Source: Uranotaenia lowii
Taxonomy: Eukaryota > Arthropoda > Insecta > Diptera > Culicidae
Assembly (NCBI RefSeq): GCF_029784155.1
Contig: NC_073691.1
Coordinates: 92,152,722-92,216,721 of the forward strand
Length of the DNA stretch: 64,000 nucleotides
Reading direction: 5' to 3'
Below, piece after piece: positions 20,501-28,171 of the stretch. Each line of letters starts with the position of its first letter. The stretch's first letter is position 1. A model generated the notes under the pieces. The model saw only the letters and a program-made list of their open reading frames with translations, searched no databases and was not told where the DNA came from. A program made the position numbers and the translations under genes.

Positions 20501-21206
20501 ATAGTGGTATTGCTGAAGATATTGATATTTTGATAAATTTATGAGCGCCTCCTATCTCTTGATCCTCTATTTCCCATGTTGTCCTTCTTCCTATTCCTGG
20601 GGTTGCTAAACTAATATCTATAGCCGAACTACTAATAGAAGGGGAACCTATTGTTGTGTGATCTCCGTTGTTCAGAATACTAAATCTAGTTTTATTTACT
20701 TCTTCCAGTAGGAGATTTCCTTTCGCACACGACCTGTTCGCTGTCCTATTCCACATCGGGTGGTGGCTGTTGAAGTCACCGCATACAATAACCTCTCCCT
20801 GTAGTCCTTCCAACTTATTTATCAACAGTCGTAATTGTATACAACATTGTGTTACTTTGTCGGTGTCAGGTGGTACATATATCGATATTATTGTTAGTGG
20901 CCCTACTCCATTTGTTATTCTGATGGCTATTGTCTCTATCGGTTCGTATTTTCCTATGTTTAACGTTTCTCCAACAAGTGCTTCGCTTACAAGAATCCCT
21001 ACTCCTCCGTATCCTTTGTCTCTTAAATTGTAGAATCCATTGAAACCTTTTATCTTGTATTTTTCCTGTGGTTTCAACCATACTTCCTGCATTGCTACAA
21101 TTGATATTTCCTTCTCCTCTAGATATTTTTGTAATTCTGCCCTCTTTTCCATCGGTCGTAAGCTTTGTACATTATGTTGGAGAATTATGAGATCCTTACA
21201 CTGCAC
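17550..21206 (-). CDS. Non-LTR ORF2: endonuclease, reverse transcriptase, RNase H
   Basis: About 1218 residues. Endonuclease: IILQHNVQSLRP at the N-terminus, IVAMQEVWLK, VIVCGDFNSHHPMWN and the later AHKFIKISI (in place of the usual SDHxPI motif). Reverse transcriptase: ILPIQKPGGNPLIASSRRPI, AIFIDLSKAFDSV, GLPQGCPLSPVLFNVYTEEL and FADDMALIITG near residue 648. RNase H: AIFTDGSKTPQGTAFAIYDA near 940 and IQWIPSHVGIKGNTIADREA. A final knuckle is CETCDEEENLVHLLYYC. The frame opens after a TAG and has no ATG before the endonuclease domain: the first possible start is a GTG overlapping the end of ORF1, and the first ATG (residue 19) would cut into the domain. Translation coupled to ORF1 termination is therefore likely. 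Confidence 0.88.
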   Translation of the reverse strand: MQCKDLIILQHNVQSLRPMEKRAELQKYLEEKEISIVAMQEVWLKPQEKYKIKGFNGFYNLRDKGYGGVGILVSEALVGETLNIGKYEPIETIAIRITNGVGPLTIISIYVPPDTDKVTQCCIQLRLLINKLEGLQGEVIVCGDFNSHHPMWNRTANRSCAKGNLLLEEVNKTRFSILNNGDHTTIGSPSISSSAIDISLATPGIGRRTTWEIEDQEIGGAHKFIKISISSAIPLYKTNTIRINRSKAIELINEIEPREIYDPTEMQTLFDRCVEESSFTVQNKKANYLKQWWTREIDEAYNMKKMALKNYNKSKDLISYLEFQKSRANFKRITRREKRKHNQKMSELIDESTPSRQMWNIIKGIDTALTDSNSYKINISRKFGEEIMNHFFGNNTATRIEKPILTETTEIDFEIQEDELMKTLKKRKNHSAPGEDRISYGMMKEFKPSILIKMCELLNRVFQEERIPKTWRRVIILPIQKPGGNPLIASSRRPISLMNTSLKLINSVVKDKLDEVLESRKLLPDLSFGFRKNRSAITCVNYVVNSITKAKDEGLLTLAIFIDLSKAFDSVRTQVLLEKMSKLKIPNKIINWIHEYLTDRTVILETNEGQIEKSISEGLPQGCPLSPVLFNVYTEELHKDSKSDCFLTQFADDMALIITGKNIVEMIERVNEKLIEFRTQLDSLGLKSNASKSAAILFSKKRTNQYKIKLGSEYIPFKNVHKYLGYTLDRGLTHRNHIENIKKQANKQVNLIKMLGRRNSLACRETLIKIGNAKVRSHLEYGASIFGSAAKTHLKSIQTIQNAYLRRAMNYLNDTPIVVILSETGQMPMDLRIEMLTTKEIIRSVYFKTPLTKFISKEQQETNTSYLTKIAEQNKEIVGQLNTEYSTGEEADYKLIEKKVTTHIHQKLFRDQTNKKQLPETAWKTHFLELSRSKYKDHNAIFTDGSKTPQGTAFAIYDATDQQILAGKVQDGISITNAEMIGIQKAMDLAQRKNYENIVIYTDSMSACQMISNKTKWKQNYLALNIAKNIGNKQNKKVEIQWIPSHVGIKGNTIADREAVEATKGDITEITDFTLGDTMLLIKNNAWKKWTERYKQESSSVGRFHFSFCDEPGKKIWFKNLDKINKEGIAILTRIRTGHTLTKERLCKWNWEFNNRCETCDEEENLVHLLYYCPRHDNIRMNYPLLNNSIPLENILELNSESELQQIVDFIKKTKTTV

Positions 21207-22587
21207 TGTGAGTCTCGTCGATTCTAGCTACATTCGGAGAAATTACCCAGTTATATTCTAATTCTTCTGTGATCTGTTGTAAGTCGTTGCTGATGCTTAT
21301 TAAGAGGGAGTCCATATTTATGCCTGATGGATCTGTTTGGATTCCATTGGCAATTTTCTTCTGCAGTTCCTTAAGTGTAGCTAACCATTCTGATGATCTC
21401 AGCTCTGTTAGGAAGAGCTTCCTGATTTTGGATACAAATCTTTCGAATTCCGTGGCTGAATATGGATTCATCTCTAGTATCTGAATTCTTTCGTTCCTTT
21501 GCGATTGAGTCTGTGTTCTTCTTATTTCTTTCATCTGTGGTTTATTCTTGGATAAGACGCGATGAGATAAGCTGCTGGTGGGGGTCTTGGGGGAGTATGA
21601 GGACGAAAACATACATTCGCTTTCTTGTATTTCATCATCTACCGGTAAGTCCTGGAACCTGTTTGTCAATTTTGGGAACTCTTCTTCGGCTTCTGTGTAA
21701 GGTATTTGTCTCGATTTCATTTTATTTAAGATTTCTGTTCTTCTTTTTCGTTCTGGACATTCCTTGTTTTCTGAGCTATGTTCTTGCTTGCAATTGACGC
21801 ATTTATTTGCATTTTGGCAGGATTCTTCGTGATGTCTTCCGCTGCAGATTCTGCATCTCACCGGTGAATTGCAGTTTTTGGCCGCGTGCCCATACCTCCA
21901 GCAGTTTTTACATTGCCGTAGGGGGAAAATGTAGAGCTCGCATCGGAATGGACATCCAAATATTTTGACCATCCTGGGTATTTGATTTCCTGCCACCGTT
22001 ATTTTTAAATTTTCTGTGTTCTCCAGATCTTTTTGAGTTTTCTTCTTCATTCTCTCTACCTTGATGATGGGCGAATCTGTTACCGTATTCTTTAGTAATT
22101 CCTGCTCTCCAAAGTCAATTGGTACACCTCTGACAAAAATTATGGTGTTTCTACTTTGTGGTGGGATTCTTATCTTTAGGTTGAAGTCGCTTAGGTTGAT
22201 TTTGTCCAGCTTAAGTCCTGCTGCTTGGTTGTCCGGTTCCACCTTGTACCTAAACTTTCCCAATTTCCTAATATTCTGGAATTCTTTGAATCCTTTCATT
22301 TGCAGCATTTTCCCTACGTCTATTACGCGTTTTGGTATTTCCAGTTCCGGGTCGATAGCCTCCAAATAAACGTAATTAGTATGCAAAAATTCCATTCCTA
22401 CATTACCTGACACATTCTGAGTGGTAGTGGTCTTGTTGCTCTTATTGGTATTTCCGTTTTTCGTATTATTTGCCGCCATCTTGGTATCCATTTGTGATTT
22501 TCTCATTTGTGCTCTTGTTGTGATTTTCGTTTGATTATATTTCGCTTTTTCCAGCCCCGGCGGGACCGGATTTTTGTTTGTAGTCAT
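21196..22587 (-). CDS. Non-LTR ORF1: gag-like protein with three zinc knuckles
   Basis: 463 residues from ATG at 22587. The N-terminal 100 residues are basic and Asn/Thr-rich. An RRM-like region follows (LKIRIPPQSRNTIIFVRGVP), then the gag core ending RCELYIFPLRQ. The knuckles are CKNCWRYGHAAKNC, CRICSGRHHEESC and CVNCKQEHSSENKEC. The C-terminus carries a predicted helical stretch (EFERFVSKIRKLFLTELRSS). The stop TAA lies inside the first codons of ORF2 (AGT GCA GTG TAA against GTG CAG TGT AAG), so the second frame is +1 relative to this one. Confidence 0.87.
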   Translation of the reverse strand: MTTNKNPVPPGLEKAKYNQTKITTRAQMRKSQMDTKMAANNTKNGNTNKSNKTTTTQNVSGNVGMEFLHTNYVYLEAIDPELEIPKRVIDVGKMLQMKGFKEFQNIRKLGKFRYKVEPDNQAAGLKLDKINLSDFNLKIRIPPQSRNTIIFVRGVPIDFGEQELLKNTVTDSPIIKVERMKKKTQKDLENTENLKITVAGNQIPRMVKIFGCPFRCELYIFPLRQCKNCWRYGHAAKNCNSPVRCRICSGRHHEESCQNANKCVNCKQEHSSENKECPERKRRTEILNKMKSRQIPYTEAEEEFPKLTNRFQDLPVDDEIQESECMFSSSYSPKTPTSSLSHRVLSKNKPQMKEIRRTQTQSQRNERIQILEMNPYSATEFERFVSKIRKLFLTELRSSEWLATLKELQKKIANGIQTDPSGINMDSLLISISNDLQQITEELEYNWVISPNVARIDETHSAV

Positions 22588-22858
22588 AGCCGGTGTGTTA
22601 ATTGTTCTTTTAAACTTCTATTGCTTGGTAAATTTTTGGTATTCCGCGTTTAATTTAACTTTTCAAATTAGCAATCCGATTCTTAACAATATGGCGTCTG
22701 CACGCTAAAACCGTTTTTTTTTTCTAAATAGGATTTGAATAGGTGTTCCAAATTTTCAAACGCGTTTTTCTCGTTTCGAGCTAACTGCTAGTTTCGCCCT
22801 TTTTAAATGTTACGCTAGATTTGTTCGTTTGGAATGACACTGACAGTTCATCGCTATA

Positions 22859-23733
22859 CACTCTAATTCTCCTTGACTCAGATTTGAAGGAAAACAATTC
22901 AAAATGCGCTAAAACTGGGAAAACTCAAATTTTGATTAGAACGGCACAACTCAGAAATGAATAGTAGGGGTTTTCGCGCATTTTGAGTTGTTTTTGTTCA
23001 GGGTCGTTCAGACTTGTTCAGGGATCGACTGAATGGAAAAAAATCAAAAAATTATGAAATTTTAAAGCGGGTTAATAGAATTTCGGATTTGAAAAAGAAA
23101 AAGACTGTTGTGCGGTGTATTTAGGATATGAATGCGTATATTTATATCCAGTTTATTTTATTTTTACCTCGAAAAATTCGGTCCATTTGACCGCATCCAG
23201 CCGGTGGAACTATGTGCTGTCCAACTTGTCACACTCAGCCGCCAGCCCTATCGGTTTGTTTTGAGTTGATTTGAAAAACAAGAAAAAGGGAAACGCCATA
23301 GAAGAAAATGATTTACACTTCAAAATATTGAGAAAATTATACTTACAGTTGTGAATGATTGCTTCCGTAGAGATTGCTGGAAGAAGAATAAATTTGTTTA
23401 ATTTTGTTTTTATTCTTTTGAAATCACATAACTTCTTTATTCTGTATTTTGTCAATCTTAAATGTAATTTAAAGTTATACTCACCATGATTATTCGTTAA
23501 CTGTGTCCGACCATCGCATCTAAACAATCAAATTAGGTTTTGGAAGTCTCTGAGTTGTTTTCCTATTTTGCACGAAAAAGTGTGCGTCTTCGCTAAGTCC
23601 CAGGTTTTGAAACTCCCTAGATGAAAACAACTCAGAATTTTGATTAATTCCAACTCAGTTGTTTTCATCTTCATACATGGTGAGACTTCTGAACCAAAAC
23701 AAATCAGTCTCTGAATAATTTGAAATTACCGTG
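22859..23733. mobile_element. TIR element F (TA-flanked, CAC ends)
   Basis: The left end is TA|CACTCTAATTCTC and the right end inverted is CACGGTAATTTCA|TA, so 875 bp with TA on both sides. The TIR is weak (CAC..TAATT). Both arms carry scattered inverted copies of CAACTCAG / CTGAGTTG (near 22955, 22984, 23263, 23550, 23627 and 23651). The centre holds a minus-strand spliced micro-gene (separate entry). It has the same architecture as elements A and B. Confidence 0.55.
23164..23487 (-). CDS. Spliced micro-gene inside element F (two introns)
   Basis: On the minus strand ATG (23487-23485) directly abuts a donor GTGAGT. Intron 1 (108 nt) ends TTCTTCCAG. Exon 2 (23376-23347) reads QSLRKQSFTT and ends at another donor GTAAGT. 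Intron 2 (99 nt) ends GATAG, and exon 3 (23247-23164) reads GWRLSVTSWTAHSSTGWMRS and seven more residues to TAA. AATAAA follows about 7 bases later (TTTATT, 23152-23157). The 38-residue product is basic (five Arg, one Lys, no acidic residue). Phase is kept through both introns. No homologue is known to me; expression is unproven. Confidence 0.4.
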
Positions 23734-23756
23734 TAGAGTATTTCCTGAGACAGATG

Positions 23757-24052
23757 GTGGTAGGGTAGCTTTTTGTTTTTGTTTTGAAAAATGTAAACAC
23801 CAACTGGTCGCCATTTTGATCTTCGATGGTAAGCTCTGTTCAATGCTTTCTTTTAAAAACTTCTTCAATTAAAAGCATCAACATACGTTCATGTCTTAAC
23901 TTGTTATGAATTTACAAATCATTAAATAAAGAATTTATATTCTCCTCAACAAGGTGCGCTTGCAAAACCACTACAATTGCATTGCCAGTTTTATTTCGTT
24001 ACTATCTGGTCATTGAACATGCGTAATGTTGTTGTTATGTTTACCCTACCAC
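23757..24052. mobile_element. Small TIR element G
   Basis: The 11-bp GTGGTAGGGTA at 23757-23767 returns exactly inverted at 24042-24052, making a 296-bp unit. GAT lies close to both ends, a doubtful target duplication. Inside, at about 23826, the sequence TTCGATG|GTAAGCTC again puts an ATG against a donor, and a later CATTGCCAG could serve as acceptor. This match to elements A, B, D and F is weaker. Confidence 0.4.
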
Positions 24053-24514
24053 GATATGCCGAGAAAATGTAAACATGAGAAATCAGCTGTTCGTCTGACA
24101 AGTGGGGAAATGCCTTATTCCAATTTTGACACATGACGTCACTCTTCTTATAGGCACTCTAGCTCGCACACAATGCTAATAGGGTGATGCATGCCTTCAT
24201 CAGGCGACGTTGCAATTTAAAGATTGTGCGAGTGGGTGTTGGTTCGAGTTAGGTGCAACGGATGGCGAAAGTCAATAAGCTTTTCACGATAACTGCAAGG
24301 TCGTAATGGAATTCGTTGTAACTCTTCGCTTCCATACTCATTCAACCCACTTATTTAGCTACTGTGAAAATTGTCAAAAAACATTAATACTATTTCATCC
24401 CCTCAATTGTTAGACCGATGACAATTTATGAGACTCTTAACCCTTTTAACTGATTTTAACGGTGTTAACACTGCGACATTGTCAAATTGTATCATTAAAC
24501 TATTCCTCATCGTA
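24053..24514. other. Non-coding spacer
   Basis: No gene seen. It includes a copy (near 24150-24170) of a short motif also found inverted upstream of dj-1, and it ends with the TA of element B. Confidence 0.4.
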
Positions 24515-24939
24515 CACGCAGGGAAAACTAGGCTTTTGAAACAAAACAAAAATGATTTTGTTTCAAAACATTCATTTTTTTGAACCTAACTCCTGTTTTA
24601 TTTGAACCAAAAACTTTTGTTTTTGATTCAAAAACATATTTTTTGAAACAAAGAATTATTCCTTTGAACTAAATATTTTTGGATTTTGATTTTAAGCAAA
24701 TACTTTGATTCTAAATAAATGTTAATTGAGCTTATTTCTTTTAAAATAAAGTCAACTTTTTTTGAACCAAAGGAAAATGTTTCAAACTTGAAGAAATGAT
24801 TCCATTAAATAAAAACTTCAGCCTTTGATTCAAAAGATATTTTGATTTGCCTTGCAAGAAGAATACAAAACCGAAAAATCGAATCAAGTTTCGCCGGTCG
24901 TGTGAAAATGTAGGTCAGTAGAAGGATTCAGGATGAAGT

Positions 24940-25122
24940 ATGGTAAGTATGTTAATTAAAGAGTGAATATCGAAGATTTTCTATAAGTGATTGCGTTTTT
25001 TACAGAACCAGAGCCGAAGGATGGTTTCCCTGGATGCCTCAACCGAGATGAAAGTGCGCACGATGACACCGCTCCAAATCCAGCGGTCAGGTCGACGAAA
25101 ATTTGGACCGGATCGATTTTAG
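24940..25122 (+). CDS. Spliced micro-gene inside element B
   Basis: ATG at 24940-24942 abuts the donor GTAAGT. A 63-nt intron ends TTTTTTACAG at 25005. Exon 2 (25006-25122) reads NQSRRMVSLDASTEMKVRTM and 18 further residues ending RRKFGPDRF before TAG. The product has 39 residues and is basic. Another upstream ATG (24933) is in a different phase and would read a longer alternative frame (EPEPKDGFPGCLNRDESAHD ...), so the coding frame is not certain. Element C inserted seven bases after the stop and left this reading frame intact. Confidence 0.38.
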
Positions 25123-25623
25123 TGGCCACACGGAGAAAAAAGTATAGTATTTTTAACAATAACCCACTTACATTCAATCATATTTCTGATTAATTCTCAG
25201 CTAACTATAAATATTAAACTATCAACTATATATACAATAGACTGTCGAATTGATTTTATGTGTTAAACAATACATGTAATAGATTCAACTATATTGATAT
25301 GATTGATTTTGCGCACTCAACTATAAATATCATAGATTCAACTACATATGTATGATTGAATTTCTTCATTCAACCGTAAATATGATAGATTCAACTATAA
25401 ATGTATGATTGATTCTATTATATATATATAGTTGATTCAATTATACAAAAATAGTTGATTCAATCATATTTATAGTTGATTCAATTATTGTGTATTATAG
25501 AATTGAAAGTTAATTTTATTTGATTTAATTCATATATATATATATACATATATACAAAGTCATCATATTTAATATTGATTAGCTGCTATACCATGCTAGA
25601 AAATCATTTATTATTGATTTAAT

Positions 25624-25895
25624 TTACAATACTAACAAGAACTGGCAGCTTCCGCCATAGCTGCCATCGGGTGGTACGGTTTGCATGTACCGGGGACCTC
25701 GCTTCGATCCGAAATTTTCCTTCCAGCTGGTGAACTGCCGCTTACTGCTCCAGCCTGAAGGTCCTCGGATCTCAGCAGCAGGATCAAAAAGCTGCCACAC
25801 CATCGCTGCCATTGGGTGGTCCGCTTTCCATGTACCAGGAACACAATCACGGGGATCTCGCTTCGGTTCGAAATTTTTCTTCCAGCTGGATAACC
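25624..25895. repeat. Duplicated segment in the centre of element C
   Basis: A segment at about 25663-25733 is repeated with about 80% identity at 25809-25895 (offset about 146-160 bases). Both copies have GTACCxGG, TCGCTTCG, GAAATTTT and CTTCCAGCTGG in the same order. On the minus strand the two copies encode parallel peptides (SWKKNFEPKRDPR and SWKENFGSKRGPR) in an open frame of about 100 codons. The sequence is less AT-rich than the arms. It could be captured host sequence or the decayed gene of element C. No match was recognised. Confidence 0.5.
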
Positions 25896-25896
25896 A

Positions 25897-26918
25897 CCCG
25901 AATAGCAGGAACCATGGTATTACATTCATTTTTCAATGAATTCGAAAGTGATCATGTACTTCATTGTAAAAAGTACATCCTAGCCATTAGTACAAAAATT
26001 TAAACATCTCCAATTTTTCGTGTAGGGGTTTGACAGCCAGCGAGGCGATTTTGTTTTGATCCGCCTTGCCAGGTAAATTTTTTGACGTTTCGGAGTTAGG
26101 ACAAATGTATGGCCGTTTTCAAAAGCTTTCCAAAAGCTCCCTAACTAATCGAAACTTTTCTATGGAGGACATGGTGTCGCTAGTGTTTGCTTAATAACTC
26201 CCATTACAAAAATTTCGGTCGGTATCAACATTATTCGATGATTTTTTGGCAAAAATAACCGTCAACTGTTTGGGTATGATCAATATGGTGAGTTTTATCG
26301 ACGCATGGAAAAAAATATAATTTTAAAATCTATTTCTATTATCAATTTCAGCGATATAATCCCTTCCCCCGGACTGTGAAGAAGTGGAAGGAAAATCACT
26401 TAGCTCTCCCGTAATGTGAGTTTCCGAACATTCCAGCTGGTGATCAACTAAAAGACGGCAGCATTCTCGAGGTGTTTAAGTGTAATTATTACAAAAATAT
26501 GAATACGTTTAGTTCAAAAATAAAGATTATATAAACGAAAATTGTACATGATAATTTTATAATACGATCACGAAATAACATTGACTTTAATCTTCCTCAA
26601 AATCATGAAAATTCATTGAAAAACTTTGAATTTCACAGTTTCCTTGAGGAAAACTGGAAGCTGTAATAACCATGAACTTGATAGTTTTGTGTTTTGAAAT
26701 GCATGGAAAAAAGTTGATTTTTTCATGGTTAAGTTGCTTAACAACCCCCTTTTTTCATGGTAATTTTGGTCTAAACCATGAATTTCACTGTCAAAAACGA
26801 TGAATTTTACAATGCATTCATCGTTTCTTGTACCATGGTATTTATAGTGTCAACCATAAAATCCATGGTAATGTGAAAATGAAATTCATAGTTTTTTCAC
26901 AATATTTTTCCATTCGGG
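25897..26918. mobile_element. TIR element D nested in C
   Basis: CCCGAATAGCAGGAA at the left returns inverted at the right (RC reads CCCGAATGGAAAAAT), so the TIR is weak. Both arms carry scattered CCATGAA / TTCATGG copies (25910-25960 and 26640-26880). CCA lies on both outer sides and may be the duplication. The centre (about 26030-26540) is unlike the arms and carries a spliced micro-gene and AATAAA at 26519-26524. Confidence 0.5.
26285..26414 (+). CDS. Spliced micro-gene inside element D
   Basis: ATG at 26285-26287 abuts the donor GTGAGT. A 64-nt intron ends AATTTCAG at 26351. Exon 2 (26352-26414) reads RYNPFPRTVKKWKENHLALP and then TAA. The product is 21 residues and basic. An in-frame ATG six bases upstream (26276) would add MIN. 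AATAAA lies 105 bases downstream. No homologue was recognised. The layout, not the peptide sequence, matches elements A, B and F. Confidence 0.35.
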
Positions 26919-28171
26919 CACCATGCAGGGATGAACCTAAAAGAGGGGAACACAGATTATAAAACGCTGAAAATAATTAAAAATTGTTATTTTTTCAATA
27001 TTACCCGCCTCGTTTAATTCGCCTTCGTTGGTGAGTGAGCAACCAATTCCCGATGGTCGACAAGCCGCATTTCGGTTCCCTGATGACGAATTTCCTGATG
27101 ACACAATCTATCATAACATTATAATTTTATTTACTATATTTATGGTTCAAGACCTAGAATCAATCATACATTTGTATTTGAATCTATCATATTTACAATT
27201 GAATCAATTATACCACTACAGTTGAATCTATCATATTTACAGTTGAATTAATTATACCACTAGTTGAATCTATTATAGTTATAGTTGAATGCCTAAAATC
27301 AATGAAATAATTGTAGTTGAATCTATCATATTGACAATTGAATCAATTATACCACTACAATTGAATCTATCATATTTACAGTTGAATCAATTATACCACT
27401 ACAGTTGAATCTATTATATTTATAGTTGATTGCCTATAATCAATCATACAATTGTAGTTGAATCTATCATATCTACAGTTGAATCAATTATACCATTACA
27501 ATTGAATCTATTATACCACTACAATTGAATCTATTATATTCATAGTTGATTGCATAAGGTCAATCAGCAGTTTGTAGTTGAATCTATTGTATTTATAGTT
27601 GAATGCATAAAATAAATCATACAGTTGAATGCATTATATTGATAGTTAATTGGGTAAGGACAATTAGAAGTTTGTAGTTGGATCTATTATATAAGTAGTT
27701 GAATGCGAAAAAATCAACTGCATTTCGATTATTGGTATAACAAGCTGAAATAATTGGAACAACTGTCGTCTTTTTTCTCCGTGCAAGTGTTTAATCTGTT
27801 GTAAATAAAAATAAATTTAACATATAAATTTCTTTCTTTTTATTTTTTTGAAATTCCTTATAGGAATTTCAAAACAACAGGAAATATGTCTTCCAATTGG
27901 AATAAATGAAAAATAGTTCAATGAACCAATCTTTTTAAATCTAAATCTAAATTACATTGTGGCTAACGAAAACAACTTTTTATCAAATGAAACTGGTTTT
28001 TGTTTCAAAGTATTAAGATTTTGATTCAAAGATTTTTCAAAAGAAAAATTCTTTGAAACAAAGGAAAATGCTTTTGAACCAAAAGATTTTTTATTTATCC
28101 CAAAACCAAAGGAAAAAATCATTTGTTTTTGCGGCACTTTCCTTTGAAATAAAAAACCTTTTCGCTGCGTG

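Larger units (their letters stand above)
17385..22724 (-). mobile_element. Full-length non-LTR retrotransposon (element 2)
   Basis: A 5.34-kb minus-strand element with an exact 12-bp duplication TAAATAGGATTT at 17373-17384 and 22725-22736. It has a short 5'UTR (about 137 nt), two long intact ORFs that overlap by 11 nt, a 3'UTR and an oligo(A) tail (read as T at 17385-17399). The clean duplication and intact frames show a recent insertion, into the older element E. The RNase H domain and gag with three knuckles place it broadly in the I/R1-type group, distinct from element 1 in sequence and in tail. Confidence 0.88.
16863..22818. mobile_element. TIR element E, split by non-LTR element 2
   Basis: CTAGCGTAACATTT then AAAAGGGCGAAACT at 16863-16891 returns inverted at 22790-22818, giving TIRs of about 29 bp with one or two differences. 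ATTT stands on both outer sides and may be a 4-bp target duplication. Removing element 2 and one copy of its 12-bp duplication leaves an element of about 604 bp. The left part carries repeats of the subterminal motif GGGCGAAACT (16882, 17013, 17209, 17251) and variants GGGCGTAACT (17168) and GGCGTAACT (17107). There is no transposase, so it is non-autonomous. The family is not recognised. Confidence 0.7.
25129..27783. mobile_element. TIR element C with tandem-repeat fold-back arms, nested in B
   Basis: CACGGAGAAAAAAG at both ends in inverted order, with CA on each outer side as a 2-bp duplication. Joining the flanks across C restores an uninterrupted element B. The left arm (25190-25560) and the right arm (27120-27760) are made of degenerate repeats of GATTCAACTATAAATATGAT, in opposite orientation. 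In the right arm the period is about 43 bp, the unit running TTGAATCTATCATATTTACA then GTTGAATCAATTATACCACT. Together they could fold into a very long imperfect stem. The centre contains a duplicated sequence (separate entry) and nested element D. Confidence 0.6.
24515..28171. mobile_element. TIR element B (TA-flanked), host of nested elements C and D
   Basis: The left end is TA|CACGCAGGGAAAACT and the right end inverted is CACGCAGCGAAAAGG|TA. The arms (24540-24880 and 27840-28160) are degenerate inverted arrays of TTTGAAACAAA / TTTTGATTCAAA. Without nested element C (25129-27783) the unit is about 1.0 kb. The centre holds a spliced micro-gene at 24940-25122, and AATAAA at 27804-27809 would directly follow it once C is removed. 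It is non-autonomous; the family is not recognised. Confidence 0.6.

Noticed and set aside
27120..27760. CRISPR-like regularly spaced repeats
   Set aside because: Repeats are degenerate, adjacent without unique spacers, inverted with respect to the other arm, and in an animal genome. They are arms of element C.
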